NCBI GenBank assembly: GCA_900618425.1 | Contig: UZAN01039488.1 | Coordinates: 1 to 64,000, forward strand | Length of the DNA: 64,000 nt | Direction: 5' to 3' | DNA from: Echinostoma caproni | Taxonomy: Eukaryota; Platyhelminthes; Trematoda; Plagiorchiida; Echinostomatidae | Shown here: in pieces, positions 24,400-36,480 of the stretch | How the letters are laid out: every line of letters starts with the position of its first letter | Position numbering within the stretch: position 1 is the first letter of the stretch | The notes under the pieces: model-generated | Databases searched by the model: none | What the model was told of the DNA's origin: nothing | What the model saw: the letters and a program-made list of their open reading frames with translations, nothing else | Made by a program: the position numbers and the translations under genes

Positions 24400-25770
24400 C
24401 AACAATTTCCCAAATACCACCAATATTTTCAACTCACAACTGAATCCGTCCAAAATGTCGCTGCCCAAACGTGATCATCCTACACGGATCGGTAGAGGGT
24501 TGATTTACCATCGAAACAATATACAGTGTGAGCCCCAGAAAATCAGGAGAGCTGTATTAGTGCCGTCTTAAACTACAACATGTTGTAAAACTCGGCAGTA
24601 CTTAAGAGGTGGGTCCTCTCAAAAAACAATCACAATTCTCTGGTGTCATAGAAGAGCCTCGCCGAATATCTGACCGATGTAACAACGGTTGTGACAAGTA
24701 AAAACATGTGCTCCATCTATAACTCAGCAATCAACCACTCTCAGCGGACCAAAGAAATGGTTAGAGCAGAGGAAAGTTTCCAGGCGGGAGTACAGAATAT
24801 GTCCATCTATCGAAAATCGGAACACTCATTCTATACTGCGAAATCAGTGTACTAAGTTTGTGGAAGAGCTAAGTATCTGGGGAAGCATGAGCATTTGTCT
24901 CCTGCTCAGCCCGGATTTCTGCACAAGCGATCGTGCACCACAAATCTACTTCTTGCATGAGATGAGTGGACCAATGCCGTCAATGCATGCACGCCATTGG
25001 CTATGGTTTTCTAGACTTCTCAAAGGCATTTAATCGAGTAAACCCTTACATTATACTGCAAAAGCTCTACGGATTTTGTTTCTCGACTAGATGGAGAATT
25101 TTCTCCAACAAAGAATCATGTCAGTTCGTTTTTGTGATTTATTGTCTGAACCTGTTACCACTGTCCGACGAGTTCAGTTTGGATCCGTGTTGGGGGCTCT
25201 TCTCATTCTTGCATTTATAAATGAACTACCACATGCCCTTGGCAAAATACACTACCATTTGAGGACGATGATAACAACTGGAGAATATAAACATATCCAG
25301 AAGAATATTTGGCACTCCAAAAAACTCTCAACGCAGCCCACTAATGAGCAATCGCCAATCAAATCAGATTTGACGTTCACAAAAGCAAAGTTATTTTCAT
25401 GCGTCACAAGAATCATTTCTCCTATTTTCTGAGGAACCAAATACTAACGCCTGCCACTGATGAAAAGGATGGGAGAGTTATGATGCGGGAGGACATCGGA
25501 TGCTCCACGTACTTTGCCAGAGCGGCATATATGGTACTGAAGTAGTTTGAAACATTTACACGTGCCTTCGGGTAGACCAAATTAGCACTGTTCTCGAGCT
25601 TGCTCTCAGCTTTCATTCGGCCATACATGCCATTTATAAATGGCATCTTTGTTTGAAGGCTCCTTAACGTCCTCAAAGTTTAGCATAAAAAATGAAACGT
25701 CCGTATATGACGAGATACTGCGAAAGACTGTAGATACTGGGGCTTGAGTCATCTCATTCCCGTCTTCTTT
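24400..25770 (+). mobile_element. LINE-A copy 2, internally deleted
   Basis: The same family as 53-57 kb, in the same order. There is an endonuclease fragment near 24,450-24,530 (RDHPTRIGRGL against SDRPTRGGGF), then PAQPGFLHKRSCTTNLLLA at 24,901-24,957 against the TAQQGF block, FLDFSKAFNRVNP near 25,012-25,050, SYFLRNQILTP near 25,419-25,451 against SYFFRDQQIPH, and AFIRPYMPF near 25,610. The catalytic FADD block is not intact. The distance from endonuclease to palm is far too short, so there is an internal deletion, with several frameshifts and stops. Non-functional. Confidence 0.75.
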
Positions 25771-25989
25771 CAATGAGGAGGGTAAATTTGGACACACCAC
25801 ATACTGCATCAACCCAACTACCCTTACCGTTCTGTGTTGACCTTATCCCAAAATAATCATCTCAGGGAACATCTGTTGAAGTTGAGGACCCAGGACAGTA
25901 ATCTAGATTGCCGACATCACTTGTTCGGATTAAGCAACCAACATTTTCTATGTTTGGTCATGGTCATTTGAACCAGCAGTTTTTCCTTC
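25771..25989. other. junction between LINE-A copy 2 and the Penelope-like element
   Basis: The last recognisable LINE-A residues end near 25,770 and the Penelope-like frame begins at its stop at 25,993. The sequence between is unassigned. Confidence 0.4.
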
Positions 25990-27330
25990 CACTTACCAGG
26001 AGAGTTTGAGAGTTCGGATCAGTTTTCTTTGGAGTTTTATAAGTCGAATACGAATCGCCTCTGCGGTCACTAACGTCCAAACCCGTATTGCTCTCGAGGG
26101 GTGTAGTGAGACTCGATAAACTATTGTAAATTCCGAGCGCATGTTAGGTAAGTGTCCCGTCTCTACTAGACGGGCAACGATCGAGCCTGACACAACTTCT
26201 GTGGGATTCAGCAGGGATTGTGCTCTTTGATACGTTGAGATAAATAAATAAAAATAAATCGCACCACAGATGCACTTGAATTGATAGACAGTTATAGATT
26301 AGGTCAACTTAGGCAGCTTATAGTTAACGTAGCATTGGATGTTTGGTGAAGTATATAACACGCATCTTAACTAAGGGGCATTACAGGTGGATTTCACTGT
26401 AGCGGATAAAACTCTACTGACCCTGTCACTGGTGACATCAGCTTTGAATGGAAGTTTCATAAAACGTATTTTATTCTGTGCTTTTGGTAGTATTGTTCGC
26501 GTATTCTGTTCAGTCCAATTACGGTCGATGAGCTTCTNAATTACGGTCGATGAGCTTCTCAGGATAGCCATTCTCCAGGAAGGTTCTCCTCACTAGTCCA
26601 AGTTCATCTTTTGAAATATCTTCGGAACAGATGCGCCCTGCTCTCTGCAGGAGACAGCGTACAAGGTTGAGTTTTTGATAGAGTGGAATGAAGCTACAAA
26701 ATCTTGTGCACTATCTACACCATGTTGCTTTTCGATATATATATTTGTTTGCACATACCCACTGGGGGGCCTATTCAGATGAACATCCGAAAACGGGAGG
26801 CAATTATTCTCCTCTGGTTCAGTTGTGAACTTAACTGACGAATGTGGTGCGTTGAATTCTGACTAGACTAGTGTTCTTGTTAGCCACGAAATAAATACAA
26901 TCTATATAACGATGTTATTATTCAAAACAACTAACAATCTTTGATAAAGAAGCCGTCTCTGACTTGACCAAGAAGATGTCGATGATAACAGGCTTCAGGT
27001 GTGAACCCATAGCAACACCATCGATTTAGCGGTGTTACTAAAAAATTGTACATTTCGTGTCCATAAGAGCATAAGTTCCTTGAGAGTTGTGACTTGGATG
27101 CCCAAGGATATCACTTCCGTGTTCATAAATTCACAAATGAAATCGTTTCTAATAGGATAACATTCGTAGAGAAACAACATCAAATGAAAACATCAGTCGG
27201 TTGATAATTTTCGCATTTTTGGTTATTTCAACAAACCGAAACGTGTATGCTTGGTGACTCTTTGATGTATGGATTCAAAAAAGTTAGCCAGCCAGTCAGA
27301 TGAATTGTCTTCTCACCTAAACACGGTTTT
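25990..27330 (-). mobile_element. Penelope-like element remnant: reverse transcriptase, linker and GIY-YIG endonuclease
   Basis: Read on the minus strand. A segment before RT motif 3 (DWLANFFESIHQRVTKHTR, about 27,280-27,220) is followed by STDVF and TNVILLETI in broken frames, then IQVTTLKELMLLWTRNVQF with a damaged VDGVAMGSPL equivalent (about 27,110-27,000). Next comes the region between RT and endonuclease (FMKLPFKADVTSDRVSRVL, 26,480-26,390), then a GIY-YIG-like end (VYQFKCICGAIY, IVARLVETGHL, TAEAIRIRLIK) closing LKLSW and a stop at 25,993. The catalytic Glu of TAEAI is kept, but the YIG equivalent is changed. Introns and a full N-terminus are not visible. Frames are broken, and an assembly duplication sits at 26,517-26,559. 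Confidence 0.75.
26517..26559. repeat. 21-bp perfect direct repeat around a single N (assembly scar)
   Basis: The 21 bases at 26,517-26,537 are repeated exactly at 26,539-26,559, with one N between. This is the pattern left when two overlapping contigs are joined without merging. Confidence 0.85.
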
Positions 27331-29559
27331 ATTATTTACTAGAATCAAATTCCAACTCATGCAATCTCTTCCCGTATCTGAATTTGATTTAAAATCGTTT
27401 CGCTGCTTTGGATTCAGATGTAAGTCAGGGTATTTCTCAAAAAACAGGCTTGGATATGTACTGGCAAGAAATGGTAAGTGCCACCTGAGTGCCATGTTAG
27501 TGCCCTCCATGTTGAAAAGAATTGTCCGAATTGTCGGGAATGAAGCAGTACATACAGGGGTTTTAGAAAAAGGAATTACCTTTTCTGCTTCGTGCATACG
27601 GTAGTCATTTTCTTACTGATCAAACTCGTGCGGTACTCTGATTTTCCTCAGATCTCTTACACGGAGTATAATAGAAAACGAAATTCCTGTGCATGATGCT
27701 CAAAATTTTAGGCAATCAGATAAAGCGATTTGGATGACAAGTATGGTGTCGCAAGAATTTCATCAATATATACGTACTTAGGGACATTAAATGATTTTTA
27801 GGTGGGGTGAACCCATCCACTAACCTGTGGAGTGCTTACAAGGCGCGGAAGCTTCTGACTCACCTTGATTAGTTGTTAACTCAAAGAAGTTGTACTGTTG
27901 ATAGCATCCTACACGGTTCAAAATAACTCCGTTGTGCTCTACAGTGTTTTTTCCTCAAATTACAGACCTGGCGAGGCCAGACGCTGAGCTCTCTGCTTTG
28001 CGTAAGTGCTCAAAATAAAATAAGGTGCCTGTTTTGACTTGCGAGTAATAACGGAACGGTGACTGTGGACAGAAGAGAAAAACTACCAAAAGCCTCATAT
28101 GTGAATATTCACATAGACTTGTCATTCTGTCTGTAGAGTTAATTCTTGATAGGTTCACATTCGGGGTTTTTGATTGAAGAAAAGCTTCTATTTTTTGTAA
28201 TCATGGTTGTTGTCAATAATCATGTTTTGATTTTGTGGATAAACACTCTGTCGAAAGGTGTTTTTTTAATTTTTGTTCCTCTATCTATCCATTTGTTCTT
28301 TGGTTCCGTATCACTGCGAGATGCAGCAGATACGGGGTTCACACTCGGACTGTCGAAATACCATCGGAAAGGCAGGGATTAAAAAAACAGTGTTTAGTCG
28401 ATCTTTCTGATTAAACCCGATTTGTGCAATTTTAGATCGTGACTGATAAAGAAATACATTATAACATACAACAACTGAAAAATAAAATGACAGATCAAAG
28501 GAATTTAATATCTCAATGTTTATCATCAAACTTTGTGCTCGGTTGCTTTTTTGTCGTTACTTTTGCCGTCAAAGTTTAGTCATGAATAGACTAACCAGGT
28601 AATCTCCAAACAGCTGCTACTATTCTTGGATTATGTGAAATTTACGCCGTCAACAATATTTCTTTTCCCGATATGTACCATTTGTGCGGCACCACGGTCG
28701 AAGTTTTCTGTATTGGAGTTTTTATTTCTGTTTTATTCGCCACGAGCACCGACATCACCTAGCTTTTCTGCGCACAGTTTTCCACGGCAAATGTCTGCTG
28801 CCTTCAGGTGGTTCATATTCCCTCGGGGCATGTCAGTCTGAAGTGGTTTTCTTTTCATGGAGTATAGAATTAAAAACACTGAGAGCGTTTGAAGTCGCCG
28901 AATGACATTCTACTGATGAACGCACATTTATGGCAAGATTTGTGTTCTTATTATGCGCAATGAGTAAAACCTTTTCAGTATTCGTTTACCTAGATCCTGA
29001 GATCTACAACATTCAGAATACATCGCCAATTCCTTTTACCTGTAAAGTTTCGTCCTCAAGAAATTTAGATGAGAAATCTTTTTTCATCCCACTGAATGAC
29101 GATGAGTCGTGCTGACGATAATTAAGAATTCCGACAGCTGATCTTGCTTGAATATGGGTTTTTGTGAGAAAACATTTTGCAATGGTTTTCCGTATATTTA
29201 TTTTATATTGTTATTATTAGAGTTCGAACCCTCATGCAGTGATCGATACCATAATCCCAGTCTCAATCACTTCATGTAATACTCTGATTACAACTGTTTT
29301 GCACATGCAACTGGAATGGTTTCAGTGAGAGCTTTTATAAGATAAAAAAATAAGATGAAAAATTGTTCAAGAATATACCGTTCTCACAGATGAATAGATT
29401 AAAAATGCCTATAAACATATGGATATGTATATAACCGGATGAAAGTGATTGGTGAATAATGGAGCGAAAATGTGATATCTCTTAATTGCAATATCAATCT
29501 CATTCATTAATAATTTATTTTTTCTTCTCCAACTGTTTTCCAACTGTCTCCGAAAGTAC
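27331..29559. other. no gene recognised
   Basis: 27,331-27,600 may be the N-terminal part of the Penelope-like element, but I see no diagnostic motif. On the minus strand an acceptor (cattttatttttcag) near 28,470 opens a 53-codon frame (SRSKIAQIGFNQKDRL and on) to a tga at 28,311. It has no partner exon. Confidence 0.4.
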
Positions 29560-30085
29560 CGTCGGGGTGGGTGTTTTGTTTGCTTTGGTCACCCCTCCAT
29601 TGAACCTCATATAATGCTGGCATAAGAACAAGCCTCTCAACTAGCTCCTGCCGAGGAAGCCCTACTCTCTACCTTTTATTGACAGAGGTGTTTTCCCACC
29701 TAAGTGAGAGGACGCAAGGTCAATAATTGGGGCTAAACTCGGATCGGTGAACCACTGGCAGTTCACCTAGGAACGTCGGCTAAAGTCTGGATTCCAAACC
29801 AACCGAGAAGAAGCGTACAAACCACGCTCACCCACATCTGTTCGTGATAGTTGTCACCGGCTCGATTGACGTGTGATCCAATGACCTGGACACCGATCCC
29901 CAATCGACCGCAGTTTTCACTAACCGCCACACTACCGCTTGGGTTAGACTTCGACTATTCAAGCACTCCAGTTGTGAATTCCCCAAGGACTTTTACCACG
30001 TTTGACCTGGGCAACCTAGCAGTGGTATGCTCTCGAGCACCGTACTGTGAATTGGTTAGCACACAGTCCGAACTCAGGCGTGTGT
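29560..30085 (+). repeat. dispersed repeat R1, copy 2
   Basis: Homologous, with small indels, to the last 500 bases or so of copy 1 (7690-8186), same orientation and same 3' end (acacagtc, then gcgtgtgt). It is not followed by an AT tract, only ctatag. It is GC-richer than its flanks. Confidence 0.7.
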
Positions 30086-31229
30086 AAAACTATAGAAGGG
30101 TATAACTGTCCTCTAAGTTTCTTAACTTCAACGGAGAAAAGATCTTCATTTCATGTCCTTCGTGCCGGATGACATATTTCCTTATCAAAGAGCGGATTCA
30201 GATATATTTCAGACATTTGTTTCCCATCTACAAGATTTTATAAATAAATCTAATATCAAATTTGAGGACTAGTTTCACAATATTGTCGCCAATCCCATGC
30301 CGGTTTGAGTTTACAATGATAGTTAATCACTTCATATTGCACTGCATTGTATTCCAAGGCTTGCATGATGCGATTGTTTTTCCAGTCACTTCGGAGTAGC
30401 GGTGTGGAATAATGAATATTGATTAGGACCTACCATTCACTACAGTTCAGCTTCGAACACAATATACGTTTTTATGTACAGAAAAAATGGCAGATAGAGG
30501 AGAATTAATATTGAATGTATTCACAGTCACGAAGCAGTCAAGGGTTTGGAAAACTGGGGCTTACAAAAAAGTGGAGCATACGTTAGCAGCCTCAGCTTGA
30601 CCACTGGGACAGATGTGCATGCGCCATATTGTATTCTCGATGGATAGAGAATACGTGAAATTTTTGTCCATCCAATGAGATTTTCCACGAAATACATTCC
30701 GTTACCAATAGATTGAGGTTTCTGCATGCGTTTGATGACGGCTTTTGTGTAAATTCGTTGCTTAGCGCTCTTTGCTGGCAAATCTGAACATGTTCATTCG
30801 CCGGATCATGTAATTTTCCCTTCGTTCTACGATTATCAACTGTTACCATGGTATGCTTGTACGAAAAAGTCAGACTTTTCAGCACTATGAAGGAGATCAC
30901 AATTGTTTGTTTGGGAAAATTGTCTCCAAACTTGAATGTGCTGTAAATGTCCTGTCCGGAATTATAGCGAAAAATGGCATAGTATTCAGCTCGGATAGTG
31001 ACACACACTCAATCATGAAGAGGTTTCCTCATTCCACGTAGGGCTGATCATGTGATAATGATGGATATTTGTGTGTGGGAAACTACTCCTCTCCTTTCTT
31101 GATTAGGACTGTTGACAAAGAGAAATGACCCTTTGTTACACCGAACACAATTGATTAGTGCTGTACTGGGCACAGAGACCAAGGCAAGTTACGTCAAGTG
31201 AAGTCAAAAATCGCTTTATTTATCCTAAC
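30086..31229. other. no gene recognised
   Basis: The longest frame is 138 codons on the minus strand (30,592-31,008), polar and Cys/His-poor with no recognised motif. No splice or polyadenylation evidence. Confidence 0.45.
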
Positions 31230-33590
31230 GGATGGATTCCAGCTTCTTACACTCCAGGAACATTTGACATCGTATACAGTCTCAATAAAGTAAAGAAATA
31301 GCATCGTAAATTCAAAGGAATATGGAGTACAGGTTTGAAAATGAAAATCAGTGGCGTAGGAATTTCAAAACGTTTTCTCTAACGAACGCCTTTTGAGAAG
31401 TTATCGCAAAAGATAAAATGTTTATCGGGGATAAAGTTAAGCAATTGCAAATAAGGAATAATGCTTGTGCGAGAAATAATTTTAATAGACCGGTGTAGAA
31501 TTATGTAATCTTTAACTCCAAAACCAGTAACTAATCTGGGGAGCAGTAGAGAAGACCAGTAACAACTCAATAATTTATAAATCGGGTGAGTAAATACAGT
31601 GGAACTTTCAAAGAACGCATACAGGTAATAAGTGAACACAGCCGTCGAATCTTTACAAAAGTGAAGTTAACTGTGAGGTCCAGGTGAGATCTTGGCAAAT
31701 GGTGACGCCGAGGTATTGTAGAGAATTTACTGGGAAAACAGGCTGGTTGTCAACAGAGAGTACATAACAATTCCTTCCAAAAGAGTGTAGCCGTTCTCCT
31801 TTGCCGAGCGAGAAGGCGATATACATACATTTAGAGGCATTGAAAGATAACTTGGAAGATGAAGACCATACGTTTAGGGCAGATAAACTGGTTTGAAGAT
31901 GTGAAAAGCGGAAATCACCTTGGAATTTGGAATCTATTGGGACATCATCAGCATACTTAATAAGACGACCATCTGGCTCAGTGGGAAGGTCACGAATATA
32001 GAAAGAGAAAAGAAAGGGGGACAGAATTGCTCCCTAGAGCACCCCTGAGTTGACCTGTAGGGAGTCAGACGTTTTACCAAGAAACTTCGAGAATTGTGTT
32101 CTACGAGCAAAATAATCTTGAAGTAGCGAGAGGGTATTATGGGACAATCCAGCACCTTGGAGTAGAGACAAAAGCCTGCTCCTGTCAACACAGTTAAAAG
32201 CTTAGCTATAGTCGGGGTAACACACGAAATGTTGTGGCGTGCATGTCTGGGAATCGCAAAACTGAGTTGCCCAAATGCGCAAGAGCATCTAAGGTAGAAC
32301 GTTGCTTGCGATAAGTGAATTGGTTGTTATCTAGCTGTCCAGTCTTAGGAATAATGTTACTAAACATAAACGTTTCGAAAAGTCTTAGTAAAACAGACGT
32401 ACAGGCGATTGGTCGCAATTTCCCAGCTANCTGGCTCAGTGGGAAGGTCACGAATATAGAAAGAGAAAAGAAAGGGGGACAGAATTGCTCCCTAGAGCAC
32501 CCCTGAGTTGACCTGTAGGGAGTCAGACGTTTTACCAAGAAACTTCGAGAATTGTGTTCTACGAGCAAAATAATCTTGAAGTAGCGAGAGGGTATTATGG
32601 GACAATCCAGCACCTTGGAGTAGAGACAAAAGCCTGCTCCTGTCAACACAGTTAAAAGCTTAGCTATAGTCGGGGTAACACACGAAATGTTGTGGCGTGC
32701 ATGTCTGGGAATCGCAAAACTGAGTTGCCCAAATGCGCAAGAGCATCTAAGGTAGAACGTTGCTTGCGATAAGTGAATTGGTTGTTATCTAGCTGTCCAG
32801 TCTTAGGAATAATGTTACTAAACATAAACGTTTCGAAAAGTCTTAGTAAAACAGACGTACAGGCGATTGGTCGCAATTTCCCAGCTACTTTTCTGGGGAC
32901 TGGTGTGATGCTCACAGGTCTCCAACGGTCGACACTTTTTTTGTTCAACGAAGCAGCAATTGAAAATACCAGAAAGAGACAAGATAATGTGGACATACCC
33001 TGAGGACGACTGGACATAGCCCGTCGGGGCCGGAAGCTTTTGATGTTTGGAGGCACATCATTTGTGCCTGATGTACTACTGTCATGTACACCACGAAATA
33101 CATTTGGATTTACTGTGGAAACGGGGCTTACATTCAACCGAAAGACATGAGATATATCCTACATTGTAGGTGTAGATAATCTTTGTAGACTTACACCGAG
33201 ATGATTTGATGTAGGTTATTAAACCACGCCCTCGATTTCGTAGTGAACGGTCTCTATCCAGCCAATGCAAATCAAATAAGTTCAGCTCAACCAAAGAGCC
33301 GTTGACGTCAGGATGAAACCACTTTTCTTGCAGCATAACTATCCCCAATGTATGGTATTTTTTCGTCCTTATCAGTTTCGTGAAGTCGATCATTTTGCCA
33401 AATAGTGATCGTACGTTTGATGAAAAAATGGCAAGGATAGACATTTTCTGAGGTTTTATGTTACGTAAAGCCACTTGCTCGATGTTTTCGGAGGAAAACT
33501 GAACTTGAAGGTCTGCATCTTTAGTCTCGAGTTTTAACTTGACGATGGAACTGATAGAGAATACCACTCTTGTGCGATAACACATAATGT
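31230..33590 (-). mobile_element. LINE-B copy 1: endonuclease and reverse transcriptase remnant
   Basis: Minus strand. There is an APE-type endonuclease N-terminus (SSNVRSLFGK, then LQEKWFHPD, about 33,430-33,290), then the RT start (SITPVPRKVAGKLRPIACTS and QFTYRKQRSTLDAL), then GVLQGAILSPFLFSLYI and the catalytic KYADDV with YADD at 31,944-31,955. A C-terminal block (SLKVPLYLLTRF, then LLYCSP) runs to about 31,380. The RT fits the Jockey/CR1 superfamily; I do not name a clade. Frames break repeatedly. The element contains a 457-bp assembly duplication, so its true length is about 458 bp less than it appears. Confidence 0.8.
31973..32887. repeat. 457-bp perfect tandem duplication split by one N (assembly scar)
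   Basis: Positions 31,973-32,429 and 32,431-32,887 agree throughout as far as I compared them, at an offset of 458, with the only N at 32,430. Copy 2 continues correctly into upstream LINE-B sequence and copy 1 into the YADD region, so the biological sequence should contain one copy. Confidence 0.9.
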
Positions 33591-35511
33591 TGCAAACTCT
33601 AAAGATTCTGGAGCTTTCGTAAGCATGAAAGCGATGAAAGAAAACTTAATTTAAGCGATTAAATCGTGTGACGTAAAAGTTGATGAATTATCCACTGGAG
33701 CACAAGACGTAGCACTGCCAAAATTTGAAGGCCCCGCCTTTTATGTTTTCTGGTACTGATTTGTGTGTCCACGTGTTTCACTGGGCCTAACAGCAGCTTT
33801 GGTCATCTCCAACCAAATGCACTGCATCACTATTTCATCTCGTTTCAGAGCTAACAGAATAACTTAGATGTACTTTGCCGGAAACCATTTGTGTCTGGAA
33901 TCAAACCACATGGAAAAAGCAAAATCCAACCTAATTTTCAACAATGAACACGCCGTTGAATAATTAAATGCATTTTAATTGTTCTTCCAAGGATTCGTGC
34001 GTGAGTGACAAGTTCTTTTTGATGAAAACAATTCGAAGGATGGATTAATCGCAAGGATCAATAATGGTATTTCATGTTTTTTTCTGCAATGGAGCCTTTT
34101 TATAAGCTATATCACCTAGGAGATGGACATTCTTTCCAATATTCATTCACTGAAAACAGCAATTTCTAGAAGCTGGTTTTGAATGTTCTTTACCGTGTAA
34201 ATACAAACATTTAGTGATGATTTAATCAGTTCTCACTTAATCACATGTTTGGACACCCCAGTACAAATCAAAATTATATGTCCCGTTTTGAGAGTGCAGT
34301 AGGATTAACGCGTGCTGTGGGCCAGTATGAGAAGCTTCGGGTTATCAAATGTCCCGTTGTTACCCTGTACATGGATTACAAAACCTACCGGTATGCTTTA
34401 TTTTAACAAGGCGCTAAACCACCACTTAGTAGAACGATTGAATTACTCTCCATCTCAAATATGGCCAATGGAGTTTGCGAATGCTCTCGGATAAACGCTT
34501 AGACGCGTAGCTAATAATTTTTTTCATAAATATGTGAATAGATGAATAGAAAGAGGCATCCTTTCCGATCACTGAAAATATCAACCTGTAATACATCTTC
34601 GAATAGACTACAAAGCCGGAGCTGGGCTGGACTAAACAGAGCGTTTTCATTTTGTGGGTGTGTAACCGGCTCGTGTACAACATTTATCAAAATCTCCACT
34701 TTCGATGGCAGTAAAATGTACATAACCTTTTTGTATAGTGAATTCATTTTGAAATACATGGCTTCTTCTTATACTGCTTGTTTGGAATGTCCGTTATTAA
34801 CAGTCCGTACCTCCAAAGATGTATTTAGCTATTCGACCAATAGGAATATGAGCTTCATCCGTCTTAGCTTCTCAGATGAGTTTATGGCACCTCCCTGTAC
34901 ACCAGTCGTTCGACTGATCCTTCAAGTACAACATATTGACAACTGTGCTAGTTAGTTACTCAAACAGTTTGTCTTGTCATTTTATTATCCAGTGGCCTAA
35001 AATGGAAGTTGCAATGATTTCTAAACAATGCTATTTAGTAGGAAAATAATAAGGAATGTGATACATTAAAGTATTGATATTTATGGTGGATTCTGTGACT
35101 GAATTGCTTTTATGAAATGCTCGACCTTTTCGACCTGTAATACATGAAGTCACATACCAAAAGTAGTCAGACAGGTCTCTTTTTCAAGCTCAGGTTGATG
35201 CATGCAGGTGTCAATAGCCCTTGATTTCATAGCACATGACCGATTTCGTGTCAACTAGTAAGGTTTACCGAACCACTGTAGATCCTCCGGGTAAAAATTT
35301 GAATATTTTATATTAAAGTGAACCTTCGGTTCCTTTGGTTCGTTTTTAAAACGGGCAAGGTGGAGCATTCTGGTACTGGATCTACTGTAGACAGGTGCGA
35401 ACAGTGTGTCTAATTTAAGGTTAGGAGAAACGGCTTCCGTTTAAGTTGAGGTGATTTAAATCCGAGATAGACTGAAAACACTATCAATCAAGAGAATACA
35501 AAGCGAAGCAC
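33591..35511. other. no gene called
   Basis: A 137-codon plus-strand frame at 34,542-34,955 has a CUB-like spacing of hydrophobic residues and cysteines (GSKMYITFLYSEF, then a Cys pair), but there is no matching second half and no splice evidence. I treat it as unproven. Confidence 0.3.
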
Positions 35512-35756
35512 ATGTTCCCAGTGAGATTGCAGCTGAAATATGTTCCACAATCTAAGAACGTCATTGAAGGAAAGGTAAGTTTGTCCACGAAGAATGCCAT
35601 GAATAAATCTTATTTTCTGAGCATTTGGCTTTACATGTCGTTCGATTAGATTAAATTATATAGAATTCCTTCATCCCTTTTATGTTTCAGGTTCTCTCTG
35701 TAGTAGAAAGAATTATTCCTCGTCGGATGGATTACTCAACTACTCAAAAATGTTAA
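35512..35756 (+). CDS. tiny two-exon gene, 42-residue basic protein
   Basis: Exon 1 (35,512-35,574) is an ATG with 20 further codons, MFPVRLQLKYVPQSKNVIEG and Lys, followed by a consensus donor (aaag then gtaagt). Exon 2 (35,691-35,756) follows a good acceptor (cccttttatgtttcag) and reads VLSVVERIIPRRMDYSTTQ, Lys, Cys and taa. The 116-nt intron is phase 0. The product is short, basic and has no membrane segment. I do not recognise it. Strong sites at both ends of the intron and an immediate stop argue for a real small gene, or for the 5' end of a longer alternatively spliced one. No clear aataaa follows. Confidence 0.4.
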
Positions 35757-36189
35757 CAACTGTTTAGGTTGAATGAACCTACAAAGCGATTGCCAGCTTT
35801 TCTCATCGAGATATTCAAGCGCACGTTTGTATTATTGTTCGTTCGAGACATGTCTACTACGGCTTATCTAACTAATCGGAAAACCGGTTTTTTCGTATTT
35901 TTCATATAAAACCACGCGGTACACGGTGTGAGATCTATGAAACAAGGCAAACTGCCAACACGTCAAAAACACATCAACAAAATCACTTAACTTGAGGTGT
36001 ACATAAACATTATTTTCCGTGAATGTTTGAACGATTGTTTTGTCTGTGATATTCCCGCCGCCAGTTAGTCCTCAGAGGCACTCGCTATATTGCTCCATAT
36101 CTTAATGAGTAAATTGCTCGACAAAGACAAATATATAAATATACAATATAACGCGACCATGTTTCCGGTCTGCTGTATGATCATTTGTA
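35757..36189. other. no gene recognised
   Basis: AT-rich, with no feature I can support. Confidence 0.5.
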
Positions 36190-36480
36190 TTCCTCTCGCT
36201 TCAGCTGCCTGTCAGGGCATTGGTGCCTTGTTTTTGTCCCAAGTTTCTTGTGCTCTGAAATTATAGATTCGTGAACCCATGTGGCCACACATTACCGTCC
36301 TAACCAAACCTGCCGAAGCGGGCTCGAGTATAGCCCGGCGATGGGCACACCCGGCTGAGAGGACCCGGGCAAATCGGTGACCAGATTGTGGCAGACGTGA
36401 ATGTAATGTGTTAGTACTTGTGCGCTTGCACTGCTCGAATAATGTCCGACTGTTCGTCACAAAATCGTGTGCCAAAAAGC
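36190..36480. other. GC-rich segment of foreign composition, possible repeat
   Basis: A block rich in CpG and CCGGG words (for example cagccgggtgtgcccatcgc on the minus strand) in otherwise AT-rich DNA. It is open for 87 codons on the minus strand without a recognisable motif. It is probably a repeat fragment or LTR piece; no second copy was found in the window. Confidence 0.35.

Noticed and set aside
32206..32649. Second apparent RT fragment identical to its neighbour
   Set aside because: It is the duplicated half of the 457-bp assembly scar, not another element.
34542..34955. 137-codon frame with CUB-like hydrophobic spacing
   Set aside because: The cysteine pattern is incomplete, and there are no splice partners and a long antisense frame.
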